A DNA stretch of 64,000 nucleotides from GAS188 sp044445965 (GCA_044445965.1 JBIOEJ010000002.1:43903-107902); one strand, 5' to 3'; positions 53,976-63,012 are shown, counted from the first letter of the stretch. Notes: generated from the sequence alone by a model not told the origin. Translations and numbers: made by a program.

Positions 53976-56069
53976 ATGGCGCATACACTCGTGTCGGGGT
54001 CAGCTCCCGCCTCCGTCGAACGCAAGAGCACGCGCGATATCGCCTTCGCGGTCGGTATCGTCTTCATCCTGTCGATCTTCTTCCTGCCGATTCCGGCGGT
54101 CCTGATCGATATCGGCCTCGCCTTCTCGATCGCCCTGTCGGTGCTGATCTTGATGGTGTCCTTGTGGATCGAGAAACCGCTCGACTTCTCCGCTTTCCCG
54201 ACGGTGCTTCTGGTTGCCACCATGCTGCGCCTGGCGCTCAACATCGCCACCACGCGGCTGATCCTGTCGAACGGGGCCGAAGGGGTGACCGCGGCCGGCT
54301 ACATCATCGGCGGCTTCTCCAAGCTCGTCATGAGCGGCGATTTCGTCATCGGCATCATCGTCTTCATGATCCTGATCACCGTGAACTTCCTGGTGATCAC
54401 CAAGGGGGCGACCCGCATTGCCGAGGTCGGCGCGCGCTTCACCCTCGACGCCATTCCCGGCAAGCAGATGGCGATCGACGCCGATCTCAACAGCGGCCTG
54501 ATCAACGACAAGGAGGCGCACCTCCGGCGGCGCGAGCTCGAGGAGGAGAGCGCCTTCTTCGGCTCCATGGACGGCGCCTCGAAATTCGTGCGCGGCGACG
54601 CCATCGCCGGCATCATCATTCTCGCCGTCAATATTTTCGGCGGCATCATCATCGGCGTCACCCGGCACGGCATGCTGCTCGCCAGCGCCGCCGACGTGTT
54701 CACCAAATTATCGGTCGGCGAAGGCCTGGTCTCGCAGGTACCGGCGCTGATCGTCTCGCTCGCGGCGGGCCTCCTGGTTTCCAAAGGCGGCACGCGCGGC
54801 TCGGCGAACGAGGCCGTTCTCGGCCAGCTCGGCAATTATCCGCGCGCCCTGTTCGTCGCGGCCTTTCTGATGTTCATGCTGGCAATCGTGCCGGGCCTGC
54901 CGTTCATCCCCTTCGTGCTGCTCGGCGGGCTCATGGCCTTCATCGGCTACGCCATCCCCAAGCGCCTCGCGGAGAAGCGCGCCGCGGAAAGCGCAATGGC
55001 CCTAGAGGCCGAGCAGCGGGCCCGCGAGGAGCAGAAGGAATCCGTCAAGGAGCAGCTCCGCACCGTCGAGATCGAGCTCGTTCTCGGCAAGCAGCTCGCC
55101 ACCAGGGTGCTCGCCTCGCACGGCGAGCTCGCCCACCGCGTCGCCAAGATGCGGCGCAAATTCGCGCGCCAATATGGCTTCGTGGTTCCGGAGATCAAGC
55201 TCTCCGACAGCCTCTCCATTCCGCCCAAGAGCTACCAGGTCAAGATCCACGGCACCATCGTCGCCGTCCAGGAAATCCGCCTCGGCCAGCTCCTCGTCAT
55301 CACCGGCGACGGGCGAAAGCCCGATGTGCCGGGCGAGGATGTGCGCGAACCCGCTTTCGGCATGAAGGCGATGTGGATCGCCGAGACCTTCGCCAACGAG
55401 GCGAAGCGGGATGGCTTCAATGTCATCGACAACATGTCGACGCTGCTCACTCATCTCTCCGAGGTCATCCGCAGTAACCTCGCCCAGCTTCTCTCCTACA
55501 AGGATATGCGTTCTCTGCTCGATCGGCTGGAACCCGAATATAAGCGCTTGATCGAGGATATCTGCCCTTCCCAGATTTCCTATTCGGGGCTTCAGGCCGT
55601 GTTGAAGCTCCTGCTTTCCGAGCGCGTCTCGATCCGCAATCTGCATTTGATCCTGGAGGCGATCGCCGAGATCGCGCCGCATGTGCGCCGCGCCGAGCAG
55701 GTCGCCGAGCATGTGCGCATGCGGATCGCGCCCCAGATTTGCGGCGATCTCGCCGATAACGGCGTCTTGAAGGTGCTGCGCCTCGGCAATCGCTGGGACC
55801 TCGCCTTCCATCAGAGCCTGAAGCGTGACGCCAAGGGCGAGATCGAGTTCGACATCGATCCGCGCCAGGTCGAGCAATTCGGCGCCGAGGCGTCGGCCGC
55901 GGTGCGCGAGCGCATGGACCAGGGCCACGCCTTCGTGCTGGTCGCGGCGCCGGATTCGCGCGCCTATGTGCGCATGATCATCGAGCGCCTGTTCGCCACC
56001 TTGCCGGTGCTGTCGCATCTCGAGATCGCGCGCGGCGTCGAGATCAAGTCGCTCGGCACAATCTCGTGA
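53976..56069 (+). CDS. flhA: Flagellar export gate protein FlhA
   Basis: A 697-residue export-gate protein. The N-terminal half carries about eight membrane helices with the conserved loop around TAAGYIIGGFSKLVMSGDFV, VNFLVITKGATRIAEVGARF and LDAIPGKQMAIDADLNSGLI; the C-terminal cytoplasmic part (about 350-697) docks export chaperones. ATG 53976 is preferred; GTG 53946 upstream is possible. Its stop overlaps the fliR start (GTGA), indicating coupled translation. Confidence 0.95.
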   Translation: MAHTLVSGSAPASVERKSTRDIAFAVGIVFILSIFFLPIPAVLIDIGLAFSIALSVLILMVSLWIEKPLDFSAFPTVLLVATMLRLALNIATTRLILSNGAEGVTAAGYIIGGFSKLVMSGDFVIGIIVFMILITVNFLVITKGATRIAEVGARFTLDAIPGKQMAIDADLNSGLINDKEAHLRRRELEEESAFFGSMDGASKFVRGDAIAGIIILAVNIFGGIIIGVTRHGMLLASAADVFTKLSVGEGLVSQVPALIVSLAAGLLVSKGGTRGSANEAVLGQLGNYPRALFVAAFLMFMLAIVPGLPFIPFVLLGGLMAFIGYAIPKRLAEKRAAESAMALEAEQRAREEQKESVKEQLRTVEIELVLGKQLATRVLASHGELAHRVAKMRRKFARQYGFVVPEIKLSDSLSIPPKSYQVKIHGTIVAVQEIRLGQLLVITGDGRKPDVPGEDVREPAFGMKAMWIAETFANEAKRDGFNVIDNMSTLLTHLSEVIRSNLAQLLSYKDMRSLLDRLEPEYKRLIEDICPSQISYSGLQAVLKLLLSERVSIRNLHLILEAIAEIAPHVRRAEQVAEHVRMRIAPQICGDLADNGVLKVLRLGNRWDLAFHQSLKRDAKGEIEFDIDPRQVEQFGAEASAAVRERMDQGHAFVLVAAPDSRAYVRMIIERLFATLPVLSHLEIARGVEIKSLGTIS

Positions 56070-56821
56070 CGGCGATCGGCTCGAGCACCATCCTCGCCGT
56101 CTTCGTGCTGTTCTGCCGCATCGGCGCCTGCCTGATGCTGATGCCGGGCTTCTCCAGCGACCGCGTGCCGGTGCAGATGCGGCTGTTCCTCTCCCTCGCC
56201 GTCACCTTGGCCCTGACGCCGCTATTGCTGGCCAAGATCGAGCCTACTTTGCCGGACGGCGAGCCGACGCGCCTCGCCAGGCTGCTGATCTCGGAGACAC
56301 TGATCGGCGGCATGATCGGCCTCCTCGGACGCTTCTTCTTCCTGGCCCTCGAGACCATGGCGACCGCCATGGCGATGGCGGTCGGGCTCGGCAGCGTGCT
56401 CGCGACGGCGATCGACACGGCGGAGCTCGCGCCTCCCCTCGTCTCGTTCATAACGCTGGCGGCGACCATGTTGTTCTTCGCCACCGATCAGCATTGGGAG
56501 GTGTTGCGCGGCATCGCGGACTCGTATGCGGCGCTGCCGGTGGCGAACGGGTTCGGTGCGCAATTCGGCCTCGCCCAGCTCGCCGAGATCGCTTCGAGGA
56601 CGTTCTTCCTGACCTTGCGCATAGCGAGCCCATTCATGATCTTCGCCATCGTCATCAACTTGGCGATCGGTCTCACCAACAAGCTCACCCCTCAGATTCC
56701 GGTCTACTTCATCTCCTTGCCTTTCGTCTTGGCGGGCGGGTTGTTCCTGCTCTACTTCGTGAGCAGTCAATTTCTGCAATTATTCATGTCGGGCTTCGCC
56801 GCCTGGCTGTCGACGGGCTGA
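56066..56821 (+). CDS. fliR: Flagellar export protein FliR
   Basis: A 251-residue inner-membrane export-gate protein with about six helices. The start ILAVFVLFCRIGACLMLMPG and the conserved FSSDRVPVQMRLFLSLAVTL segment identify the family; GLTNKLTPQIPVYFISLPFV is the C-terminal signature. GTG 56066 overlaps the flhA stop by 4 bp. It is the last standard flagellar gene of this strand; the next gene begins 8 bp later. Confidence 0.94.
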   Translation: MTAIGSSTILAVFVLFCRIGACLMLMPGFSSDRVPVQMRLFLSLAVTLALTPLLLAKIEPTLPDGEPTRLARLLISETLIGGMIGLLGRFFFLALETMATAMAMAVGLGSVLATAIDTAELAPPLVSFITLAATMLFFATDQHWEVLRGIADSYAALPVANGFGAQFGLAQLAEIASRTFFLTLRIASPFMIFAIVINLAIGLTNKLTPQIPVYFISLPFVLAGGLFLLYFVSSQFLQLFMSGFAAWLSTG

Positions 56822-56829
56822 CGACGCGG

Positions 56830-57225
56830 ATGCAGAAGCGTTTGCAGGCCGTGACGCGCATCCTTGCGGTGCAGCAGCAGCTGGGCCGGCTCGCTGAAGC
56901 CAAGCTTGCCGATCTCGACCGTCGCGTGGCGGCGCTGCAAGCCTCGCAACGCGAGCTCGTGGGCGCCCTCAACGAGGATGCCGCGCTACACGGCCTGTTT
57001 GTCGAGGCGATGGCGCGTCGCGTGAGGTCCATCTCCAGCGAAATCGCCCTGGTGGAGCGCGCCAAGGAAGCGCAGGCCAAGCACCTTCTCGAGGAAACCG
57101 GCAAGCTGAGGCGCGTCGAGCGTATCGCCGGCGCGCTCGGCCGCGAATGTCGGACGGCGCAAGAGAAGAACGAGCTGGCCGAGCTGATCGATCGGTTGAA
57201 GCCGGCGAGCGCAAGCCTCCCGTAA
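56830..57225 (+). CDS. Coiled-coil protein after fliR, FliJ-like
   Basis: A 131-residue, almost entirely helical protein rich in Arg, Leu, Ala and Glu (RLQAVTRILAVQQQLGRLAE, LDRRVAALQASQRELVGALN). Size and composition resemble FliJ, the export-ATPase stalk protein that is missing from its usual place next to fliI here. Sequence identity to FliJ cannot be judged by eye. It begins 8 bp after fliR, so it belongs to the flagellar operon. ATG 56830 is the first sensible start. Confidence 0.6.
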   Translation: MQKRLQAVTRILAVQQQLGRLAEAKLADLDRRVAALQASQRELVGALNEDAALHGLFVEAMARRVRSISSEIALVERAKEAQAKHLLEETGKLRRVERIAGALGRECRTAQEKNELAELIDRLKPASASLP

Positions 57226-57283
57226 GCTTGATCTTCCAGAGTGCGGGCGCCCTCGAAGCAGACCCGCCAGCGGGGTTCGACAA

Positions 57284-57907
57284 TTGGCTATCAATCCGCC
57301 CTCCGATATCGTGCTCGACGTCGCCCGAGCCGCCGACCCGCTCAAGTTGCAGGCCGCCGCGTTGAAGCTCACCGGCGCTGTCGACGACGATGGCGCGAAC
57401 GCATTCTCGGACCTCGTCGATGGGCTCGGCTCGTCATCAGGGCCGCGCCCTGCCGTGATTTCAACTCCCGGCCTCATCGGTCTGCAAACCGATTTCGGCG
57501 CCAAAGCCCAGCAATCGGACGCATCGACCGGGCTTTCCGGCCCGGCCATGCGGCCCTATCGGGAATTCGAGGCCTTCGTGCTGCAGAGCTTCATCCAGTC
57601 CATGCTGCCGCAGAACGCCGACGGCATTTTTGGGCACGGCACGGCCGGCGAGATGTGGAAGGCGATCCTTGCCGAGCAGCTCGGCCGGCAGCTCGCCAAG
57701 GGTGGCGGCATCGGCATCGCCGCGAAGGTGTTCAAGGCCCATCCGGGAGCGGCGGCGCCCTCGAGCGCCCACAATGTCGGCCATGGGCCGCCCCTCGCGC
57801 CTCGGCGGCCCACCTTGCAGGTCGCGGCACTCGAGCCTCGCATGGCGGAGCCACTCGACATAAGACCGGACGCTGACCGCGGCGCCACCGCGCGGCGGGC
57901 GCCTTAG
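57284..57907 (+). CDS. Rod-binding protein (FlgJ N-terminal / CheL type)
   Basis: A 207-residue protein with the rod-binding domain of FlgJ but no muramidase domain, like Caulobacter CheL. The signature is YREFEAFVLQSFIQSMLPQN, then HGTAGEMWKAILAEQLGRQL and AKGGGIGIAAKVF (about 90-155). The tail is Pro/Ala/Arg-rich and probably disordered. The start is a TTG at 57284 with no strong ribosome site, so it could be later. A separate peptidoglycan hydrolase would be needed to open the wall for the rod. Confidence 0.8.
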   Translation: MAINPPSDIVLDVARAADPLKLQAAALKLTGAVDDDGANAFSDLVDGLGSSSGPRPAVISTPGLIGLQTDFGAKAQQSDASTGLSGPAMRPYREFEAFVLQSFIQSMLPQNADGIFGHGTAGEMWKAILAEQLGRQLAKGGGIGIAAKVFKAHPGAAAPSSAHNVGHGPPLAPRRPTLQVAALEPRMAEPLDIRPDADRGATARRAP

Positions 57908-57909
57908 CC

Positions 57910-58413
57910 ATGCTGCGCGAGCCCGCAACTCCCATGACCGACCAGGCGGTCGCGGCCAATGAGGATGACGGTTACGGTCCCTCGCTGCCCATCCCGGTCG
58001 CCGCCTTGCCGGTCGTCAATGCCGCGCGGCAACCAGCGCCTCTCGCGCCCGCGGCTACGCTCGCCGCCTTCGTGGCGACGATCGAGCGACTCGAGCAAGT
58101 GATCGACCAGGAGACGCGGGAGCTGCGCAAGAACAAGGCGGCGGACTTGCGCGAATTCAATCACCGCAAGAGCCAGGGGCTGCTCGAATTGTCACGGGCG
58201 ACGCGCGGTCTCAAGGGAGCCGCGCTCGACGAGAAGGCACGGGCCAAGCTCACGCAACTGCGCGTGAAGCTCGATGCCAATGTCTCGGTGCTGCGCATGC
58301 ATCTCATGGCCGCCCAGGAAATCTCCGCGGTGATCTCGCACGCCATCCAGGACGCCGAGTCGGACGGCACCTACTCGGCAACGCTCGGTTTCAGAGGGCA
58401 GGAGCGGTGCTGA
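57910..58413 (+). CDS. FlgN-like flagellar chaperone candidate
   Basis: A 167-residue protein with a variable Pro/Ala-rich N-terminal 45 residues and a long helical remainder (LAAFVATIERLEQVIDQETR, ADLREFNHRKSQGLLELSRA, LTQLRVKLDANVSVLRMHLM). This helix pattern, a heptad-like start then NHRKSQGLLEL, fits FlgN-type export chaperones for FlgK/FlgL, which lie upstream in this locus. ATG 57910 and ATG 57934 are both possible. It starts 2 bp after the rod-binding gene and overlaps the next gene by 7 bp. Confidence 0.62.
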   Translation: MLREPATPMTDQAVAANEDDGYGPSLPIPVAALPVVNAARQPAPLAPAATLAAFVATIERLEQVIDQETRELRKNKAADLREFNHRKSQGLLELSRATRGLKGAALDEKARAKLTQLRVKLDANVSVLRMHLMAAQEISAVISHAIQDAESDGTYSATLGFRGQERC

Positions 58414-58859
58414 AGCTCGTCTTGGGCGGACTATGGATATGCGCCGTCACCTTGCTGTCGAGCTACGCGACGACCTATTGGAAGGTCGGCCACAGCGATG
58501 TCGTGGCGCGTGACGACACCCCGGCGGGCCTCGAATACAAGAAGATCAAGCCTATCAACGTCCCCATGATCGCCGACGGCGCCGTGCAGGGATATATAGT
58601 GGTACAATTCGTGCTCACGACGAGCGCCGCCGCCTCGAAGAAGTTGTCGGTGCCGCCCGAGGTCTTCCTTCAAGACGAGGCGTTTCGCGCGATCTACTCC
58701 GACGCTACACTCGACTTCAGGCATCTCGAAAAATACGACATCACCAAGCTGACCAAGACGCTCGTCCAGCGGGTCAACGAGCGGCTCGACACGGATGTTG
58801 TCAAGGATATCCTCGTCCAAGAGTTCAATTATGTCTCGAAGGACGATATGAAGAGATGA
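58407..58859 (+). CDS. FliL-like membrane-anchored protein
   Basis: A 150-residue protein with one N-terminal membrane segment (LVLGGLWICAVTLLSSYATT) and a periplasmic domain with GYIVVQFVLTTSAAASKKL and a C-terminal helix/strand LVQRVNERLDTDVVKDILVQ EFNYV. The membrane anchor plus the late ..VKDI.V..F pattern recalls FliL, a stator-associated protein, though the match is weak by eye. GTG 58407 overlaps the previous gene. It closes the four-gene run that follows fliR. Confidence 0.55.
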   Translation: MLKLVLGGLWICAVTLLSSYATTYWKVGHSDVVARDDTPAGLEYKKIKPINVPMIADGAVQGYIVVQFVLTTSAAASKKLSVPPEVFLQDEAFRAIYSDATLDFRHLEKYDITKLTKTLVQRVNERLDTDVVKDILVQEFNYVSKDDMKR

Positions 58860-58959
58860 TCGCGTCCACCGCCGGACCGGCCTCGTCGGCCGGTCGGGCG
58901 GACCAAGCCTCGCTCGACGGGGCCGCTGGCCTGCAGAAACCCGACAAGGCGGCCCTTCG

Positions 58960-59409
58960 ATGGCGACCAATCGCTTGAGTTCCTTCGGCCTCGTCTTGGC
59001 GGCGCTCGGATGGGTGCTGCTCTTGTTCGGCGGGCAGCTCTCCCAGCTCGCGGCGACCTCCTTCGGCCGGCCTGTGCCTCTCGAGATCGATCCCGGCAGG
59101 ACGGACGTCGCGCAAAGCCTGATCTTGACCGGCATGGGCCTGGCGGTCCTTGGTGCGCTCCAAGCCGGCGTCGGCACCTTGCGGCAGTTCTTCGAGGCGG
59201 TGCTCCAACGCGCCGCCGCCGCCAAGGCGCAACCGGCGCCGGTCCAGCCCAGCGCCGCGCCTGTCGATCCGAACGCCGTCGTGGAGCGCGGTTGGATCAG
59301 GGATCGGCCCTATGCCCGTTTCGCGGACGGCAGCGTCGAGGTCGAGACGCTGCTCGGTGTCCGCCGCTTCTCCTCTTTCACGGACGCCGAGGATTTCGTG
59401 GGATCGTAA
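58960..59409 (+). CDS. Hypothetical small membrane protein
   Basis: A 149-residue protein with two hydrophobic helices (GLVLAALGWVLLLFGGQL and LILTGMGLAVLGALQAGVG), a Gln/Ala/Pro-rich linker and a compact C-terminal part (ERGWIRDRPYARFADGSVEV) with aromatic and acidic residues. I recognise no family. It lies 100 bp after the flagellar run on the same strand and may or may not be cotranscribed with it. Confidence 0.6.
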   Translation: MATNRLSSFGLVLAALGWVLLLFGGQLSQLAATSFGRPVPLEIDPGRTDVAQSLILTGMGLAVLGALQAGVGTLRQFFEAVLQRAAAAKAQPAPVQPSAAPVDPNAVVERGWIRDRPYARFADGSVEVETLLGVRRFSSFTDAEDFVGS

Positions 59410-59537
59410 CCGCCGACCGGTCGAGGTCTGCCGGTTTTCGAGCCGGCTGCTGACGAGCTGTCCCTCGCAACCGAAAGCAAGTCGGGCCAGGAGGGCAACA
59501 GGGTCTTAACCCTGTGTGTTAACTACATATGACTAAA

Positions 59538-59566
59538 TTGAACCTAAAACTGTTTACTTTTCATAA
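59538..59566 (+). promoter_or_regulatory. Candidate promoter of the FeeM-like gene
   Basis: The 59500-59590 stretch is strikingly AT-rich for this window. TTGAAC (59538-59543), 17 bp, then TCATAA (59561-59566) is a plausible -35/-10 pair 48 bp before the ATG at 59614. The same stretch holds TTAAC-N7-GTTAA (59506-59522), which could be an operator. The call rests on composition and loose matches. Confidence 0.35.
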
Positions 59567-59613
59567 CAATGTATTAACTTTGCCGCATCGGGGAATTGTT
59601 CTGGAGAGCGTTC

Positions 59614-60339
59614 ATGGGTGCGTTGGCTGTTCTGCCCACTCCGAGCTTTGCCGATAGCGTGCTCGACCTCGTCGAAAGGGTCGATTACCGGCGTGCCGAC
59701 ACGCCTGAGGAAAAGGAGGAGATTTACCGGCTTCGCTATGATGCCTATCGGCAGGAGGGCGCCATCGAGCCGAGCTTCCAGCGAAGCTTCTCCGACCGCT
59801 TCGACAGCCTCGACAACGCCTATATCTTCGGCGTCTACTACGAGGGCGAGCTGGCGAGCTCGATCCGGCTGAACATCTCGACCCCCGAATGCCCGGAACT
59901 GCCCGCCCTCGGCGTCTTCGCCGATATCCTCGCGCCCGAGATCGAGGCTCGCCGGACAATCATCGATCCGACGCGCTTCGTCGTCGAGCCGATGATCGCC
60001 CGCACCGTCCCGAAGATTTCCTATGCGACGGTGCGGATCGGCTGGATGGCCTGTGAATTCTTCGGCACGGACTTGGTGCTCGCCACGGTCAGGATCGAGC
60101 ATCAGGCGTTCTACAAGCGCATGTTCGGCCATAAGGCGATGTCCGAGGCGCGGCACTATCCGTCCTTGAAAAAGCCCATCTCGCTGATGGGGCTCGAATA
60201 TTTCGCCGCGAAACAAAAGGTGCATCAGCGCTACCCGTTCTTCCGTTCGACGTATTTCGAGCGCCGGATGCTGTTCGAGCGCGACTTGCGCCCGCGGCAG
60301 CAGAGCTTCTTGCGGCCGGAAATGGCCGCGAATGCGTAG
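59614..60339 (+). CDS. FeeM-like N-acyltransferase (GNAT fold)
   Basis: A 241-residue protein of the N-acyl amino acid synthase FeeM-like group of the GNAT superfamily, related in fold to acyl-homoserine-lactone synthases. Signs are VDYRRADTPEEKEEIYRLRY, YRQEGAIEPSFQRSFSDRFD, a typical substrate strand GVYYEGELASSIRLNIS, and the C-terminal EHQAFYKRMFGHKAMSEARH. Such enzymes join a fatty acyl group from acyl carrier protein to an amino acid. ATG 59614 follows GGAGA at 6 bp and is preferred over TTG 59596. It stands alone, convergent to a MATE transporter; the product is unknown. Confidence 0.75.
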   Translation: MGALAVLPTPSFADSVLDLVERVDYRRADTPEEKEEIYRLRYDAYRQEGAIEPSFQRSFSDRFDSLDNAYIFGVYYEGELASSIRLNISTPECPELPALGVFADILAPEIEARRTIIDPTRFVVEPMIARTVPKISYATVRIGWMACEFFGTDLVLATVRIEHQAFYKRMFGHKAMSEARHYPSLKKPISLMGLEYFAAKQKVHQRYPFFRSTYFERRMLFERDLRPRQQSFLRPEMAANA

Positions 60340-60386
60340 CGGCCGAGGGCACTCCCTCGGTCCGTCTCCACCGAGCGAGGATTGCT

Positions 60387-61814
60387 CTAGCCGCGTCTTG
60401 CCAAGCTCCTCACGGCGGCATGCGCCATGATCATCGCGCCGATGCCGAAGATCGATCCCGCCGCGAGCGTGGCGGCGATCACACCTCGAGGGCCGGCATA
60501 GAAGCCGCCGATCAAGGCGAAAGGCAAGGTGCCAAGCGTCGCCCGGCTCCAGTTCACGGCGGTCGCGCGTAAAGGAAAGCCGAGATTGTTGAAGGCGGCG
60601 TTGGCGCAGAACAGCAGCCCGATGCAGAGCCAGCCCGGCCCGCTGACGAGGCAGAAGAAGCGTACGATCTCGCCTGCCTCGCCGTTGAGATGAAAGGTCG
60701 CGACCACGGCGTCCCGCGCCGAAGCCAGCACGAGCCACATCAACGCGACATAGACGAAGGTGCAGATCAACGCGTCCTTCAGCACCTGATGCATCCGCGG
60801 GAATAACCGCGCGCCCCAATTCTGTCCGAGGACCGGGCCGATCGAGCCGGCAAGCGCGAACAGCCCGCCGAATGCCAACGGGACGACGCGATCGATGACC
60901 CCATTGGCCGCCACCGCCCCCACGCCATAGCCCGCCATGACGCGCGCCAGCACGGCATTGGCCGCCGGCGTCGCGAGATTGGTCAGGATCGCCGGCAGCG
61001 CCACGCCGGCGATCGGCCCGATATCGGTGGCGATTGCGCCAGGGCGGGGGAGCGCCACGAAATCATGCTTGATCACCGCGCCGTGATAGCCGACGGCAAG
61101 GTAGATCAGGCGCGACAACACGAGGGAGATCGCGGCGCCGGTCACGTCGAGCGAGAAGCCGAAGATCAGGATCGGGTCGAAAACGGCGGTCGCGAGCCCG
61201 CCCGACAGCGTCACCCACATGGCGCGGCGCGCATCGGCCGCGGCGCGCAGCACGGCCGAGAAGCCCATGCCTACCGCGAGCAGCGGGTTCGTCGGGAGCA
61301 CGATCAGGAGATAGCGGCGCGCGATCGCCGCCGTCTCCCCCGTCGCGCCGAGACCGGCGAGAACGGGATCGACGAGCGGCATGGCGGCGAGCCCAAGCAC
61401 CAGTCCTGCCGCGGCGCCGACCGCGATGCCCGAGCCAGCCAGGCGCCGCGCCTCGGCGCGCTTGCCGGCGCCGAGCGCCTTCGAGGCGACCGCCGAGATC
61501 GCGATCATCAGGGCGATGTTGGTCGACATCAGGAAGAACAGCACGATGCTCGCGAAGCTCACTGCGGCCGTCTTCTCGGTCGAGCCGAGCCAAGAGACAT
61601 ACATCAGCGATAGGAAGTCGACGAGGAAGATACCGATGAGCCCGATGCCGCTCGTCAGCGACATGACGAGGACGTGACGCATCGTGGCGCCCTGCGTGAA
61701 GCGCCCGGGCGTACGCTCCTGTGCCATGGCCGGACGCAACTCGACCGCCGGCGTCGCGCGAGCGGCGACACTATCCCCTTCGGTCTCGGCCGCATCTGCG
61801 TCAGCGGAGGTCAT
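60387..61814 (-). CDS. MATE-family efflux transporter
   Basis: A 475-residue integral membrane transporter with about 12 helices, in the MATE/DinF branch. The paired-half layout is seen in VLVMSLTSGIGLIGIFLVDF, the family segment ISAVASKALGAGKRAEARR, and LPTNPLLAVGMGFSAVLRAA; the second half has VLGQNWGARLFPRMHQVLKD. The ATG at 61814 is chosen; the frame reaches 62066 but the extra part overlaps the ispH promoter region. The N-terminal 45 residues are polar. It is convergent with the FeeM-like gene and divergent from ispH. Substrate is unknown. Confidence 0.88.
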   Translation of the reverse strand: MTSADADAAETEGDSVAARATPAVELRPAMAQERTPGRFTQGATMRHVLVMSLTSGIGLIGIFLVDFLSLMYVSWLGSTEKTAAVSFASIVLFFLMSTNIALMIAISAVASKALGAGKRAEARRLAGSGIAVGAAAGLVLGLAAMPLVDPVLAGLGATGETAAIARRYLLIVLPTNPLLAVGMGFSAVLRAAADARRAMWVTLSGGLATAVFDPILIFGFSLDVTGAAISLVLSRLIYLAVGYHGAVIKHDFVALPRPGAIATDIGPIAGVALPAILTNLATPAANAVLARVMAGYGVGAVAANGVIDRVVPLAFGGLFALAGSIGPVLGQNWGARLFPRMHQVLKDALICTFVYVALMWLVLASARDAVVATFHLNGEAGEIVRFFCLVSGPGWLCIGLLFCANAAFNNLGFPLRATAVNWSRATLGTLPFALIGGFYAGPRGVIAATLAAGSIFGIGAMIMAHAAVRSLARRG

Positions 61815-62037
61815 GGGAGCGTCCTGGTTCGTCCCGGCGCGGAGGGTTCCGCCCAAGTCGAGGCCTGTTCTTGGATTTGCGTCGCGCCTCTTTAGACGAG
61901 AGCGGCGCGAGCGTGAAGCAACCGCATCGGGCTTGGGCCGGAGCCGAGCCGCGATCGAGCAGCCGTATCTCGTTCGGCCCTTGACAGGCGAAGCTCGGCT
62001 CATCACCACTCGATCGATCCGGTGCCGGAACCTGCAG

Positions 62038-63003
62038 ATGACCGCCGCAAGGCCTCGCCTCGACATCCTCCTCTGCGCGCCGCGCGGCTTCTGCGCCGGC
62101 GTGGTGCGGGCGATCGACGCCGTCGAGCGGGCGCTCTTGCTCTATGGCCCGCCCGTCTATGTGCGCCACGAGATCGTGCATAACCGCTTCGTCGTCGAGA
62201 GCTTGAAGCGCAAGGGCGCGATCTTCGTCGACGACCTTTCCGAAATTCCCGCGACATCGGCGCCGGTGATCTTCTCGGCCCATGGCGTGCCCAAATCCGT
62301 GCCGCAGGAGGCCTCCGGCCGCGCCCTGTTCGCCATCGACGCGACCTGTCCGCTGGTGACCAAGGTGCACCGCGAAGCCGAGATCCACCACAAGCGCGGC
62401 CGCTTCATCGTGCTCATCGGCCATGCCGGCCATCCGGAGGTGATCGGCACGATGGGGCAATTGCCGCAAGGCGCGATCGCGCTGGTCGAGACATTGGAGG
62501 ACGTGGGTCGCCTCACTCCCGACGATCCCTTGAACCTCGCCTATGTCACCCAGACGACGCTCTCGGTCGACGACACCGCCGACATCGTGGCGGCCCTCGA
62601 GCGTCGCTTTCCCGGGATCGCGGGTCCGCACAAGGAGGATATCTGCTACGCCACCACCAACCGGCAGGAGGCCGTAAAGCGCGTCGCGCCCCTGGTCGAC
62701 GCGCTGATCGTCGTAGGCTCGCCCAATTCCTCGAATTCGCAGCGTCTGCGCGAGGTCGCCTTGCGCGCCGGATGCCCGATGTCGAGGCTGGTGCTGCGCG
62801 CTTCCGACATCGACTGGAGCGAGTTCGCGCAAGTGAAGCGGCTCGGCATCACCGCCGGCGCCTCGGCGCCCGAGATCCTGGTCGACGAGATCATCTCCGC
62901 CTTCGCCGAGCGCCGCGAGGTCGAGGTCGAGACCATATCGACAGCCGATGAAAGCGTGTTCTTCCCGCTGCCGAAGGCGCTGCGGGACGATGCGGCCGCC
63001 TGA
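62038..63003 (+). CDS. ispH: 4-hydroxy-3-methylbut-2-enyl diphosphate reductase
   Basis: A 321-residue [4Fe-4S] enzyme of the MEP isoprenoid pathway that makes IPP and DMAPP. The three cluster cysteines are Cys19 (APRGFCAGVVRA), Cys104 (IDATCPLVTKVH) and Cys203 (DICYATTNRQ), with catalytic Glu134 (GHPEV). ATG 62038 gives the family length and start; the frame extends upstream without similarity. It is followed by thrB 9 bp later, an ispH-thrB order common in alphaproteobacteria. Confidence 0.95.
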   Translation: MTAARPRLDILLCAPRGFCAGVVRAIDAVERALLLYGPPVYVRHEIVHNRFVVESLKRKGAIFVDDLSEIPATSAPVIFSAHGVPKSVPQEASGRALFAIDATCPLVTKVHREAEIHHKRGRFIVLIGHAGHPEVIGTMGQLPQGAIALVETLEDVGRLTPDDPLNLAYVTQTTLSVDDTADIVAALERRFPGIAGPHKEDICYATTNRQEAVKRVAPLVDALIVVGSPNSSNSQRLREVALRAGCPMSRLVLRASDIDWSEFAQVKRLGITAGASAPEILVDEIISAFAERREVEVETISTADESVFFPLPKALRDDAAA

Positions 63004-63012
63004 GCGTCGCGC

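Noticed and set aside
59506..59522. TTAA...TTAAC near the FeeM-like gene as a CtrA box
   Set aside because: The spacing between the TTAA half-sites is nine bases, not the seven of the CtrA consensus; kept only as a possible palindrome.
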